DNA of 64,000 nt, taken from Sphingobacterium sp. UGAL515B_05 (GTDB lineage Bacteria > Bacteroidota > Bacteroidia > Sphingobacteriales > Sphingobacteriaceae). The stretch spans positions 1,178,001 through 1,242,000 of the forward strand of contig NZ_CP109907.1 of NCBI RefSeq assembly GCF_033097525.1, in the 5' to 3' direction. Under the pieces are notes generated by a model, which worked only from the letters and a program-made list of their open reading frames with translations, did no database searches and was not told where the DNA came from. This document shows positions 39,804 to 49,271 of the stretch, piece after piece; position 1 is the stretch's first letter, and each line of letters opens with the position of its first letter. The position numbers were made by a program, and so were the translations under genes.

Positions 39804-40600
39804 ACTTTATTTTTTTTATCAATTTATATATCAACCCTAGGCTAGTTATACTACCTGCGGTTATTAATGCTTGCCATGAATTCGAGATGCTGCCATACTC
39901 GAATACTTCACGAAACCAAACTCCTTTAGCTGTTCTGAAACTCAATTTATCAACTACCTTTCTGTTGCACTTTACTATTGAATAAAGAGGGTATCGATTT
40001 GTGAAACTGGATTATTTGATGAAGATAAGGCTTAGATTTACAGAAAAAGAAAGGAAATGTATATCAATCGATTGTGTAAAATTTATCTAAGTACATGACA
40101 AAATTTATAACAACTTCTGTCAATAGATCCACAATCTAAGCTTGTACATCAACATCTGTACGATGGCACAACGCATCTTTCTAGTTTCCTCGGCCCTCAT
40201 TACCTTGACGATACAAATATGCACCCGAAATCAAACGATGTCAATAGCAGCAGACAACGGCGAAGAAATACGCCCAAATCCGATGGAAAACGGTTAAAAA
40301 TGACACCTAAACACAGGACGCCCTGACCTCAATTAGAGTGATCCTTGAGCTTAACAAGGGATAAGGTAGGGTGATCCTTTAGTCGATGTAGTATGTTTCT
40401 TGTGGCAAGCTTGAGTGGAGCATAAAATTGCGTTTTTTTTGACCCTGACTTTTTCTTATCCCGAGCTCAGGTTGAACGTGGTTCCGCCTGTAAGATAAAC
40501 TAAGTTTATCGGAACCTGTGTTGAATGGCTCTAAGATTAAGAATATACGAGTGGAGCTACAAGATAGACAACGCACTTTCTTCAGCAGGAATGACATAAA
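39804..40600. other. Intergenic region upstream of the DUF3472 gene
   Basis: No gene is seen. An 81-codon minus frame at 40379-40624 overlaps the argC terminator and is not credible. The region holds the palindrome CAATCGATTG at 40065-40074 and a few short imperfect repeats (GTGATCCTT words near 40340-40380). No RNA is recognised. Confidence 0.5.
40065..40074. promoter_or_regulatory. CG-centred palindrome, possible LacI-family site
   Basis: CAATCGATTG is a perfect 10-bp palindrome sharing the half-site CAATCG with the elements upstream of the GH109 gene. It lies about 260 bp upstream of the DUF3472 start. The word is short enough to occur by chance. Confidence 0.2.
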
Positions 40601-40628
40601 AAAAGTGAAGGATCTATCCTTCACTTTT
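40601..40628 (-). terminator. Terminator of the arg operon (after argC)
   Basis: AAAAGTGAAGGA (40601-40612) pairs with TCCTTCACTTTT (40617-40628). On the minus strand a T-tract follows. It is 105 bp after the argC stop. Confidence 0.85.
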
Positions 40629-40732
40629 CCACACGATGTTAATAAAATGTTGAAAACCTCATTTCGTTTTTAAGGTGATCCCTCAAGTTACTCACAACTT
40701 GTTTATATTGCTGTTTGATATCTTAAAAATGG

Positions 40733-41746
40733 CTAAAAACCAACGCTTTTCAAGTTTAATCCTGTGCGCTCGTCTAAACCGAACATTAAGTTCATATTCT
40801 GTACAGCTTGACCGGATGCGCCTTTCAGCAAATTATCGGTCGCATTTAAAATAAGTAGCTTATTTCCGTGCTTTTCGAGGTGGATAATACTTTTATTTGT
40901 ATTAACGACCTGTTTGAGGTCAATATTTTTAGGACTGACATGTGTAAAAGGATGAGCAGCATAATAGCTCTCGTACAATGCATAGGCCTGCTCTTCAGAC
41001 AAATCAGTGTCTACATAAATTGCCGAGAAAATTCCCCGGGCAAAATCGCCACGTTGTGGAACAAAATTAATTTTTGCAGCAGCACGTTCCAACAATGATC
41101 CTTCTGACACCGGTAAAAATCCCACTTGAAGCTGATCCAATGACTCAGAAATTTCCTGCAAATGCTGGTGTTCAAAAGATTTGTAAGCAGAAAGGTTATT
41201 GTTACGCCAAGAGAAATGTGTTGTTGCTCCGGGTTTTTGTCCCGCTCCTGTTGATCCAGTTGTTGCATTAACATGGATTTGATCAGGTAATAAGCCTTTA
41301 CTCGCTAATGGCAATAAAGCCAATTGGATATTTGTTGCAAAGCATCCTGGATTAGCGATATATTGTGCCGTCTTGATTGCTTCTTTGTTAAGTTCTGGAA
41401 GTCCATATACAAATTGTTGCCCTTGATAAGCCGTATTCGCACGAAGACGATAATCTTGCGAGAGATCAATAATCTTCACGGATACATCGATTGGATTTGC
41501 ATCTAAAAATTTGCGTGCATCACCATGACCAACACATAAAAACAAGACATCAATAGCTGAGTGAAAGTCCGAAGAGAAGGTCAATTCAGTATCACCAAAT
41601 AAATCATTGTGAACTTCATATAACTTATTTCCTGCATTGGAAGCGCTATTAGCAAATACGATTTCCACCTCAGGATGATAAATCAATACACGTAATAATT
41701 CACCACCAGTATATCCTGCCGAACCAATTATTCCTACTCTTATCAT
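40733..41746 (-). CDS. argC: N-acetyl-gamma-glutamyl-phosphate reductase
   Basis: The 337-residue NADPH enzyme converts acylglutamyl phosphate to its semialdehyde in arginine synthesis. It has the N-terminal nucleotide motif GIIGSAGYTGGELLR (5-19) and the catalytic cysteine Cys135 in NPGCFATNIQLALLPL. Length is typical. It follows argG by about 100 bp on the same strand, with a terminator after it. Whether the acyl group is acetyl or succinyl is not visible. Some Bacteroidota use the succinyl route. Confidence 0.94.
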   Translation of the reverse strand: MIRVGIIGSAGYTGGELLRVLIYHPEVEIVFANSASNAGNKLYEVHNDLFGDTELTFSSDFHSAIDVLFLCVGHGDARKFLDANPIDVSVKIIDLSQDYRLRANTAYQGQQFVYGLPELNKEAIKTAQYIANPGCFATNIQLALLPLASKGLLPDQIHVNATTGSTGAGQKPGATTHFSWRNNNLSAYKSFEHQHLQEISESLDQLQVGFLPVSEGSLLERAAAKINFVPQRGDFARGIFSAIYVDTDLSEEQAYALYESYYAAHPFTHVSPKNIDLKQVVNTNKSIIHLEKHGNKLLILNATDNLLKGASGQAVQNMNLMFGLDERTGLNLKSVGF

Positions 41747-41848
41747 TTTCTTGGATTTAGTATTTAGGTATGCGTTATCAAATGTTGGGCAATGTATTTT
41801 TTCCGAAGAATTCTACCGCAGGAAAAAATACATTGCACCAAACAAGGT

Positions 41849-43033
41849 TTATTTTTTATTCACTTTGTGCCAAATGATGGTTTGATTTCCAAAAATTTTG
41901 GAGAAACCTTTCACATCATCACCTGTATAGCCTTTATTCATTTCACCGTAGCTTCCGAATTTATTCGACATCAAATCGTGATCAGACTCGACACCAATAA
42001 CGACAAAACGGTATGGATGAAGTTCGACAATCACTCGGCCAGTCACTGTTTCTTGTGAAGATTGTAAGAAAGCTTCGATATCGCGCATCACAGGATCGTG
42101 CATTTGACCTTCGTGCATATAATTTCCGTAGAATGCTGCGATTTGGTCTTTCCACGACAATTGCCACTTGGTTAAGGTATGTTTTTCTAAGGTATGGTGT
42201 GCCTTGATTAAAATAACAGAAGCTGCAGCTTCAAACCCCACACGACCTTTGATACCAATGATCGTATCACCAACGTGGATATCACGGCCAATACCATATG
42301 GTTGGGCGATTGCCTGCAATTCTTGGATCACTTTAACAGAAGCCATTTTCTCACCATTTAATGCATTAGGCTCTCCCTTTTCAAAATCGATTGTAATTTG
42401 CTGCGGCTCTGAAGAAGTCACTGGAGTTGGCCATGCCGACTCTGGTAAGTATTGGTTGGATGTCAATGTTTCTGCTCCACCAACAGAAGTACCCCAAAGA
42501 CCTTTATTGATGGAGTATTTTGCTTTTTCAGCAGAATACTCTACACCATGCTTATTCAAATACTCAATTTCAGCTTCACGCGACAATTGTAGATCACGGA
42601 TTGGGGTGATAATTTCCACTCCTGGAATCAGGGTCTGGAAAATCATATCAAAACGTACTTGGTCGTTTCCTGCACCTGTAGATCCATGCGCAACACATTC
42701 AGCACCAATTTTCTTTGCGTAGTTTGCAATTGCAGTTGCTTGGCATACACGCTCAGCAGATACTGACAATGGATAAGTCGCATTTTTTAACACATTGCCA
42801 AAAATCAAAAATTTAATAGTTTCGCGGTAATAGTCTGCCGTTTCGTCTATAGCTGTATGTGATTTCACACCTAAAGCATAAGCACGTTCTTCAATATTTT
42901 TTAATTCTTCATCCGAAAAACCACCTGTATTTACAACTACGGAATGAACTTCTAAACCTAAATCTTGTGTAAGATAAATACAACAGAATGAAGTATCTAA
43001 TCCGCCACTAAATGCTAAAACTACTTTTTTCAT
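41849..43033 (-). CDS. argG: Argininosuccinate synthase
   Basis: The 394-residue ATP-dependent ligase joins citrulline and aspartate to argininosuccinate. The pyrophosphate-binding motif AFSGGLDTSFC (7-17) lies at the N-terminus, and the HGSTGAGNDQVRF segment (about 116-128) binds citrulline and aspartate. Length is normal. It sits between the GNAT gene and argC in a probable operon. argH is elsewhere (22.7 kb). Confidence 0.95.
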   Translation of the reverse strand: MKKVVLAFSGGLDTSFCCIYLTQDLGLEVHSVVVNTGGFSDEELKNIEERAYALGVKSHTAIDETADYYRETIKFLIFGNVLKNATYPLSVSAERVCQATAIANYAKKIGAECVAHGSTGAGNDQVRFDMIFQTLIPGVEIITPIRDLQLSREAEIEYLNKHGVEYSAEKAKYSINKGLWGTSVGGAETLTSNQYLPESAWPTPVTSSEPQQITIDFEKGEPNALNGEKMASVKVIQELQAIAQPYGIGRDIHVGDTIIGIKGRVGFEAAASVILIKAHHTLEKHTLTKWQLSWKDQIAAFYGNYMHEGQMHDPVMRDIEAFLQSSQETVTGRVIVELHPYRFVVIGVESDHDLMSNKFGSYGEMNKGYTGDDVKGFSKIFGNQTIIWHKVNKK

Positions 43034-43194
43034 TAGAATGTTATTTTATGAGTGTTTGTTTTCAACGGCTGATTTAAGCTCGTTTCACTCGGTTTTTTAG
43101 TATTATGTTGAGAGAACCTTGAACTGATCTCGTTATTATGAACATCTTCAGTTACCTGTTACATCTATTTTCAATATAATCGCTCGGCCTTAGC

Positions 43195-43911
43195 TTAATA
43201 TCCTTTTGCGACTTTGTTATGCTTCGGAAAATTGACAGCAATAAATTTATTGGCCGATTTCCAAAACTTCGCCTGTATACGCTTTAGCAGAGACTGTTTT
43301 TGTGTAATTCTTTCCAAACGTTCTTTCGCTTCATGCTTGCGCTGGATCTTCTCCCGCAATTCACGTTCTTTCTCTTCGGGATCCCAAAGCATGGCGGTAC
43401 ACATGCAGTTTTTACGGTCTTTACTCATCAGGATCTCATAATTCACGCAGCTCTGACAGCCCTTCCAAAATTCATCATCGGAAGTCAATTCGGAATAGGG
43501 AACCGGTTCATAGCCTAGTTCTGAATTGATTTTCATCACGGCGAATCCGGTTGTCAAACCAAAGATCTTCGCTTTAGGGTATTTCTCACGTGAAAGCTCA
43601 AAGACTCTTTTTTTGATTGCTTTTGCCAAACCGACTTTTCTGAATTCGGGATTGACAATCAAACCTGAGTTAGCGACATAATCACCATGACCCCAAGTTT
43701 CTATATAACAAAAACCTGCCCATCGGCCATCTCTATGTAAAGCAATCACTGCTTTACCTTCATTCATCTTGTTGGCAACGTATTCTGGTTTACGACGCGC
43801 AATACCAGTACCACGAGCCTTTGCAGACTCGAACATTTCGTCGCAAATAACCTCTGCATAATGTGCATGCTCAGGTTTAGCCGGGATAATTAAAAAATCT
43901 GATATAGTCAT
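43195..43911 (-). CDS. GNAT acetyltransferase with a cysteine cluster, candidate acylglutamate synthase
   Basis: Residues 5-165 form a GNAT domain: the acetyl-CoA motif appears as NPEFRKVGLAKAIKKRVFEL (87-106). Cysteines 152, 155, 169 and 171 (CQSC, CMC) follow and could bind a metal. The C-terminus (178-238) is highly charged and helical. It is the first gene before argG and argC in what looks like an operon, and similar genes sit at the head of arginine operons in Bacteroides, as I recall. It may make the acylated glutamate needed in the first step of arginine synthesis, a step with no other gene here. This is inference. Confidence 0.7.
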   Translation of the reverse strand: MTISDFLIIPAKPEHAHYAEVICDEMFESAKARGTGIARRKPEYVANKMNEGKAVIALHRDGRWAGFCYIETWGHGDYVANSGLIVNPEFRKVGLAKAIKKRVFELSREKYPKAKIFGLTTGFAVMKINSELGYEPVPYSELTSDDEFWKGCQSCVNYEILMSKDRKNCMCTAMLWDPEEKERELREKIQRKHEAKERLERITQKQSLLKRIQAKFWKSANKFIAVNFPKHNKVAKGY

Positions 43912-44474
43912 TGACTTACGACCCTAATAATAAAACAACAACTACTGTTGCGTTTTGTTACTAAATAAATTAAAATAATGGATTCAAAACCATCGGACAA
44001 TCATGGTCTTGCTTGGAAAGATTCACTACCTCAAATCAAGCCCGAGGTAGTATAGGTCGTCGGAGGCGTAAAACAGGTATTTCTACAAAAATGAAAGCAC
44101 AAAAAACCTTCTTCATAAACTTCTCAAAAGTTTGAATATAAGAATAATCGTTCTTTTTGTTCTGTTTCATTTCTTTATGCTCTGTCAATTGTTTCTGACG
44201 ATGCAAATGTATAAAAATATTTTTTTCTTTTCCACAATATTCTCTTTGATTTTTTGCAAAAATTAAAAATTTACAATCCACCGTCAAAACCTTCCTGCAA
44301 GCTTCATTTTCAAGCAATTAATCCACAACAAGTCGGTAATAGAACGATCACATTAGCGATATTAATTTGACAATAAAACGGATAAAGGTTTAAGGCTTTA
44401 TCAATTGAAATTGTTGTTTTTTCTATCGGTTCGTTATTTTTAGTCAAAAACGATACTTTTGTAGGGATCATTTA
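43912..44474. other. Intergenic region GNAT to small membrane protein
   Basis: I see no gene. A 93-codon minus frame (44036-44317) is AT-rich without RBS or family and is rejected. TACTTTTG at 44453-44460 is a -7 candidate for the next plus-strand gene. Confidence 0.5.
44453..44460 (+). promoter_or_regulatory. -7 element for the small membrane protein gene
   Basis: TACTTTTG fits TAnnTTTG, 15 bp before the ATG at 44475. A clear -33 partner is not seen. Confidence 0.4.
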
Positions 44475-44750
44475 ATGGAGAATAGTATGTCACCGAGTTT
44501 AATTTTCTATATTATTTTTGCCGTCCCTTACATTATCTTTATGTATTGGCTCGTCAAACAGGACAAGCATAAATATGCCTGGGGAATAGCAATCATTACT
44601 ATTGTTGCCCTATTAGCGATCTACGTATCGCAGAAAGCCAGTAAAGTGGCCATGGACAATTATCAACAGCATCAGATCGATTCTAGAGAGATCGAGCGGG
44701 AAGAGCGTTTACAAAAACAACAGGATAGCATTAATCATGCTCAACAATAA
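44475..44750 (+). CDS. Small two-helix membrane protein
   Basis: The 91-residue product has two hydrophobic helices (about 7-25 and 34-52) and a charged, probably coiled-coil C-terminus (about 60-91, rich in Glu, Gln and Arg). No family is recognised. A -7 element lies just upstream, and a perfect terminator overlaps its stop codon. This supports a real monocistronic gene. Confidence 0.6.
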   Translation: MENSMSPSLIFYIIFAVPYIIFMYWLVKQDKHKYAWGIAIITIVALLAIYVSQKASKVAMDNYQQHQIDSREIEREERLQKQQDSINHAQQ

Positions 44751-44780
44751 AAAAGCGGCTAATGCCGCTTTTTTATTGTT
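44743..44780. terminator. Bidirectional terminator overlapping both stop codons
   Basis: Arms 44743-44759 and 44764-44780 are perfectly complementary over 17 bp (loop TAAT), with A-tract and T-tract ends. The stop of the small membrane gene (44748-44750) and that of the S9 peptidase (44773-44775) lie within the arms. Confidence 0.85.
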
Positions 44781-46881
44781 CGTTTGTATAAATTGGAATA
44801 ATCCCTTCCAATTTAAAGAGAAAAGCATATTCCAATGCAATTTCCTTCAAATAGTCAAATCGACCCGATGCCCCACCATGACCATAATCCATATCTGTTT
44901 TCAACAGTAAAACCGCATCTCCTATTTTAGTAGCTCTCAGTTTTGCTACCCATTTTGCTGGTTCAAAATACTGCACCTGACTATCGTGCAGCCCGGTTGT
45001 GACCAATAAATTAGGGTATTCTTTTGCTTCAATGTTTTCATATGGAGAATAGGCCTTCATATAATAATAGGCTTCCTTCTCATTGGGGTTACCCCATTCA
45101 TCATACTCATTTGTAGTCAACGGTATTGTATCATCCAACATGGTATTCACCACATCTACAAATGGCACCTGAGCTATTATGCCATGATATTGCTCAGGCG
45201 CAATATTAGCGATTACACCCATCAGCAAACCTCCGGCACTTCCCCCTTGCGCATAGAGATGTTCGGGCATACAATAATGTTGATCAATCAGGTATTTACC
45301 ACAATCCACAAAATCATAAAAGGTATTCATCTTGTGCATCATTTTTCCATCTTCATACCATTGGCGCCCCATTTCCTCACCGCCTCTGATATGTGCCAAG
45401 GCATAGATAAATCCACGATCCAACAGACTCAGTCGATTGCTCGAAAAAGTGGGATCCATCGACGCACCATAAGATCCGTAGGCATATTGCAATAATGGAG
45501 CTGAACCATCAAGTTTGGTTCCCTTTTTATAAACAATAGAGATGGGCACTTGAACACCATCTCTTGCTGTTGCAAAAACACGTTCGGTGATATATGCGGT
45601 TTGGTCATACCCGCCCAATATCTCCTGTTGTTTTAACAATACTTTCTTCTGCTTAGCCATATCATATTCATAGACTGAGCTTGGTGTCACTAAAGAAGTA
45701 TAGCCATATCGTAACTTATCACTGTTGTATTCAACATTAATACCCGGATATACCGTATAGGCAACTTCTCCGAAATCCAAATAGTGCTGATGCTGACTCT
45801 TTAAATTATAAATTGCCAATTGGGTCAATCCATTTTTCCTTTCAGCAATCGCCAAAAAATCCTTAAACTCTTCAATATCGCTGACCAATACATCCGGTCG
45901 ATGGTCTATGAATGGCTGCCAGTAGCTGCGATCTGTACGATCTAAGGGACATTGCATGATTCGGAAATTAATAGCTCCATCATTGGTCAGTATTAAGAAC
46001 CGATCTTCCAATGCAACAACCGAATAGAGAACATCCTGTATCCTAGGCTGAAAAATACGAAATTCCGATTGTGGTGAATCAGCATTTAATAACCATATTT
46101 CTGAGGACAATGTTCCTTCAGAATTGATCATAATATATTTTCCATTTTTGGATTTACCAACTCCGATATAATTTGTGTTATCTTTTTCTTCGTACACAAG
46201 CACATCTGCTGCCGGATCGCCCCCCAATGTATGCCGCATAATCTTTTCACTAAGCAAGGTAACAGGGTTCTTGGCCGTATAGAACAAGGTTCGATTATCA
46301 TTTCCCCAAATAGCGGCTCCCTCTGTATTCTTTATCTGGTCGGGATAGATTTCTCCGGTCTCGATATTTTTGATAAATATGGTATATTCTCTCCGAGAGA
46401 CAGTATCCACACTAAAGGCAAGCAAAAGATTATCCGGACTCACAGAAAATCCTTTTGCCGTATAATATGCGTGCCCTTCGGCAAGCTGATCTACATCCAA
46501 CAGCACTTCCTCTTCGCCCTCCAGTGTCCCCTTTTTCCGACAGAATTTAAAATATTGTTTTCCCTCTTCTGTCCGGCTATAATAATAATAGCCATTTTTG
46601 TAATAAGGCACAGACTCGTCCTTTTCCTTAATCCGGGATTTCAATTCATGAAAAAGATTTTCCTGTAAATCTACCGTATCTTGAAGCATTAAATTGGTAT
46701 AATTGTTTTCCTCTTCCAGATAGTCAATAACTTCTTGCGATTTTTCTCCTTTTTTAAAGTAATCAATCATCCAGTAATAATCATCTTGCACAGTATCATC
46801 ATGTATCTTTCTGACATGGGGGTAAACTGCTGCCACTGGGGCCATCACGTTAGGCCAAACTATTTTCTTATTTTGTTGCAT
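44773..46881 (-). CDS. ptrB: Oligopeptidase B-like S9 family serine peptidase
   Basis: The 702-residue protein is a prolyl-oligopeptidase-family enzyme: an N-terminal beta-propeller (about 60-400) and a C-terminal alpha/beta-hydrolase domain. The triad is Ser548 in AQGGSAGGLLM, Asp633 in GLHDSQV and His668 in DYGHGGASGR. The HIRGGEEMGRQWYEDGK block is typical of oligopeptidase B, which cuts after basic residues in short peptides. No signal peptide is seen, so it is cytoplasmic. The start begins MQQNKK. Exact specificity within S9A cannot be read from sequence. Confidence 0.92.
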   Translation of the reverse strand: MQQNKKIVWPNVMAPVAAVYPHVRKIHDDTVQDDYYWMIDYFKKGEKSQEVIDYLEEENNYTNLMLQDTVDLQENLFHELKSRIKEKDESVPYYKNGYYYYSRTEEGKQYFKFCRKKGTLEGEEEVLLDVDQLAEGHAYYTAKGFSVSPDNLLLAFSVDTVSRREYTIFIKNIETGEIYPDQIKNTEGAAIWGNDNRTLFYTAKNPVTLLSEKIMRHTLGGDPAADVLVYEEKDNTNYIGVGKSKNGKYIMINSEGTLSSEIWLLNADSPQSEFRIFQPRIQDVLYSVVALEDRFLILTNDGAINFRIMQCPLDRTDRSYWQPFIDHRPDVLVSDIEEFKDFLAIAERKNGLTQLAIYNLKSQHQHYLDFGEVAYTVYPGINVEYNSDKLRYGYTSLVTPSSVYEYDMAKQKKVLLKQQEILGGYDQTAYITERVFATARDGVQVPISIVYKKGTKLDGSAPLLQYAYGSYGASMDPTFSSNRLSLLDRGFIYALAHIRGGEEMGRQWYEDGKMMHKMNTFYDFVDCGKYLIDQHYCMPEHLYAQGGSAGGLLMGVIANIAPEQYHGIIAQVPFVDVVNTMLDDTIPLTTNEYDEWGNPNEKEAYYYMKAYSPYENIEAKEYPNLLVTTGLHDSQVQYFEPAKWVAKLRATKIGDAVLLLKTDMDYGHGGASGRFDYLKEIALEYAFLFKLEGIIPIYTNEQ

Positions 46882-47207
46882 TCGCTCTATTATACACTAA
46901 TCAATATATATTCTTTCTTATCCTAGCTATCTAGATCGTCTAAATAAAACAGGAGACTCTTAGAAATGGTTTGAATTTAAGATATTTCGTCAACAGTTTG
47001 CTAAGAGAGATGGATTATAAATACTTTTAATAAAAATTAACAGTTCAGAAGAGGCATTAGCATTATCTTTGCTATTCTGCTATAGGCAGGAATATGCGAG
47101 TTTACAAGCTCATGAAGAAAATTTAAAATAAACAGGAGAGAATAACCAGGTGGAACGCGTGCATTGCAACAAATGAAAGCAGACACTTCATTAAGAATTA
47201 TTTACAT
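46882..47207 (+). promoter_or_regulatory. Upstream region of the S8 peptidase with a -7 element
   Basis: No gene is seen in these 326 bp. TATCTTTG (47064-47071) fits TAnnTTTG but a good -33 partner is missing, so the peptidase would have a leader of about 130 nt. Confidence 0.4.
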
Positions 47208-48833
47208 ATGAATTTAAAAAAATCACTATATCTAATTGCTTTAGGATCATTGCCACTTATCTCTTTCGGACAATCTGATACCATTCCAGCAAATTGGTTC
47301 AATTTGGATTATAAAACAGATGGGGTCATGGGAATCAGTACCGAAAAAACGTATAAAACGTTATTGAAAGGAAGAAAATCTACTCCAGTCATTGTTGGGG
47401 TATTGGATGGAGGTGTTGATGTTTATCACGAGGATCTCAAAGATGTTGTGTGGATCAATACGAAAGATAGTCTCGCGAATGGTATAGATAATGATGGCAA
47501 TGGCTATATTAATGATAAATACGGGTGGAACTTCATTGGTAACGCAGATGGAAAAGATGTGCAATTCGACAACTTGGAATTGACAAGACAACTTAGGATC
47601 CTGGATAAAAAGTTTGCAAATATTACAGCAGCAACAGAACTCAATGAAGCTGGCCGAAAAGCTTTCACTAGTTATCAAAAGATGCTTGCCAAATATAAAA
47701 ACAAGCTAGAAGAAGCTAAGATGGGCCAATTTTCCTACGATGCGCTCAAACGCAACATAGATGCTGTCGTCCGTGAAATTGGTAAAAAACCCGAAGATAT
47801 CACACAGGATGATATAGACAATTTCAAAGCGACCACAAACACGCAACGTATCGCACTTGGCTATGCAAAGGATGAAATCAACAACGGCGGCTTCGCCAAA
47901 TTTTTTGATGATATCACCGAAGGCGCAAAATATTTCAACAATCAAGTTGATTATCATTTAAACAAAGCATACGATTCTCGACCTATTGTTGGAGATAATT
48001 ATGAAGATGCTTCAGAGCGACACTACGGAAATGCTGATGTAAAAGGACCGGACGCATTACATGGCAGCCATGTCGCAGGAATCATTGGTGCAAAACGTAA
48101 TAATAATATTGGTATCAACGGAGTAGCGGACAATGTTAAAATACTCACAGTTAGACTTGTCCCTGATGGTGATGAGCGTGATAAAGACGTCGCAAATGCC
48201 ATTCGCTATGCAGCAGACAATGGCGCCAAAGTACTTAACATGAGCTTTGGAAAGAGCTATGCCTATAATAAACAAGCTGTAGATGACGCGATCAAATATG
48301 CTGAATCCAAAGATGTACTGATGGTGCATGCCGCGGGGAATGACAGTGAAGATAACGATATAGAGCCTAATTTTCCGATGAAGTATTATACGGATGTAAA
48401 AGGTGATACAACCGGAGTTGCCAATGCTTGGATCACAGTTGGCGCAACTGGCCTTCATTTGGATAATGAACTTTTGGCTGATTTTTCGAATTATGGTAAA
48501 AAGACTGTCGATGTTTTCGCACCGGGAGTCCATATCAACTCTACTGTGCCAGATTCCAAATATAAAGAAGAACAGGGTACGAGTATGGCTGCACCTGTTG
48601 TTGCAGGTTTAGCCGCAATGATCCGTTCTTATTATCCCAATTTAAGTGCTGTAGAAACCAAACAGATTATTATGGAATCTGTGGAAAAGCCTGATCAACT
48701 TGTACAGGTAAAAGTTGGTGAAGATGCCAGCAAAACGGTTCGATTAGCAGACATTTCGGTCACTGGAGGAATCGTTAATGCGTATAACGCTATTATAAAA
48801 GCGGAGGAATATACTAACAGAAAGAAAAAATAA
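47208..48833 (+). CDS. Secreted S8 subtilisin-like peptidase with a large D-H insertion
   Basis: The 541-residue protein has a signal peptide (about 1-21, SFGQ). The triad is Asp67 (GVLDGGV), His285 (HGSHVAG) and Ser459 (GTSMAAP), with oxyanion Asn378 (AAGND). The 218-residue gap between Asp67 and His285 is much longer than in ordinary subtilases. It holds a helical, charged stretch of about 130-260. A DNDGNGYINDKYGWNF segment follows the Asp strand. It lacks a type IX secretion C-terminal domain, so it should remain periplasmic or be exported another way. It is preceded by a long leader and stands alone. Confidence 0.9.
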   Translation: MNLKKSLYLIALGSLPLISFGQSDTIPANWFNLDYKTDGVMGISTEKTYKTLLKGRKSTPVIVGVLDGGVDVYHEDLKDVVWINTKDSLANGIDNDGNGYINDKYGWNFIGNADGKDVQFDNLELTRQLRILDKKFANITAATELNEAGRKAFTSYQKMLAKYKNKLEEAKMGQFSYDALKRNIDAVVREIGKKPEDITQDDIDNFKATTNTQRIALGYAKDEINNGGFAKFFDDITEGAKYFNNQVDYHLNKAYDSRPIVGDNYEDASERHYGNADVKGPDALHGSHVAGIIGAKRNNNIGINGVADNVKILTVRLVPDGDERDKDVANAIRYAADNGAKVLNMSFGKSYAYNKQAVDDAIKYAESKDVLMVHAAGNDSEDNDIEPNFPMKYYTDVKGDTTGVANAWITVGATGLHLDNELLADFSNYGKKTVDVFAPGVHINSTVPDSKYKEEQGTSMAAPVVAGLAAMIRSYYPNLSAVETKQIIMESVEKPDQLVQVKVGEDASKTVRLADISVTGGIVNAYNAIIKAEEYTNRKKK

Positions 48834-48907
48834 ATATTTTCTCGTTTTTTATACCAAAACTATCTTTTGTCCGTTTAATTAATTAACTTACAGAGACAAA
48901 ACAACAG

Positions 48908-49105
48908 ATGCTTATGGTAGAAAACTTTACCCAATCAGAAAACGAAGTTCAAAATTTGCTAACCCAAAACGAGAAGGTAATGACAGACGAGGACATAGAA
49001 AATGAATTGAAACTTCAATTGCCAAAAATGTTGCTTCATCCAAGCAAAAGATGTATAGAGAATATCCTAGCATATTCTAAACAACTGGAAAAAAGAAAGG
49101 CCTAA
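48908..49105 (+). CDS. Small acidic/basic helical protein of unknown function
   Basis: The 65-residue frame (start at 48908, or at the in-frame ATG two codons later) has a soluble, helical composition and ends in KRKA. A perfect terminator overlaps its 3' end. Such a clean gene-end signal and a Bacteroidota-like leader support a real small gene. No family is recognised. Confidence 0.55.
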   Translation: MLMVENFTQSENEVQNLLTQNEKVMTDEDIENELKLQLPKMLLHPSKRCIENILAYSKQLEKRKA

Positions 49106-49129
49106 TCTGCAGATTAGGCCTTATTTTTT
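49097..49129 (+). terminator. Terminator of the small gene
   Basis: AAGGCCTAATCT (49097-49108) pairs with AGATTAGGCCTT (49111-49122), followed by a T-rich tract. Confidence 0.8.
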
Positions 49130-49258
49130 AATCTTAATATCGCCTTGATTTACCTGCAGTCTGAAACGGTCGGAACTTGCTTCCCGCTTTGCGCGCTAAA
49201 ATCAGACTATTCCACTTTTACTAGACGTCAAAATTTCTTTTTTGATGGAAATTTTGGC

Positions 49259-49266
49259 TAGTTTTG
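49259..49266 (+). promoter_or_regulatory. -7 element of nth
   Basis: TAGTTTTG in the context GAAATTTTGGCTAGTTTTG nearly repeats the rbfA upstream element. It ends only 5 bp before the chosen ATG, so if used, the transcript would be leaderless or nearly so. Confidence 0.35.
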
Positions 49267-49271
49267 AACCG

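Noticed and set aside
40379..40624. 81-codon minus frame in the argC downstream region.
   Set aside because: It overlaps the argC terminator and looks like non-coding sequence.
44036..44317. 93-codon minus frame between GNAT and the small membrane gene.
   Set aside because: AT-rich, no RBS or family, sits in a promoter region.
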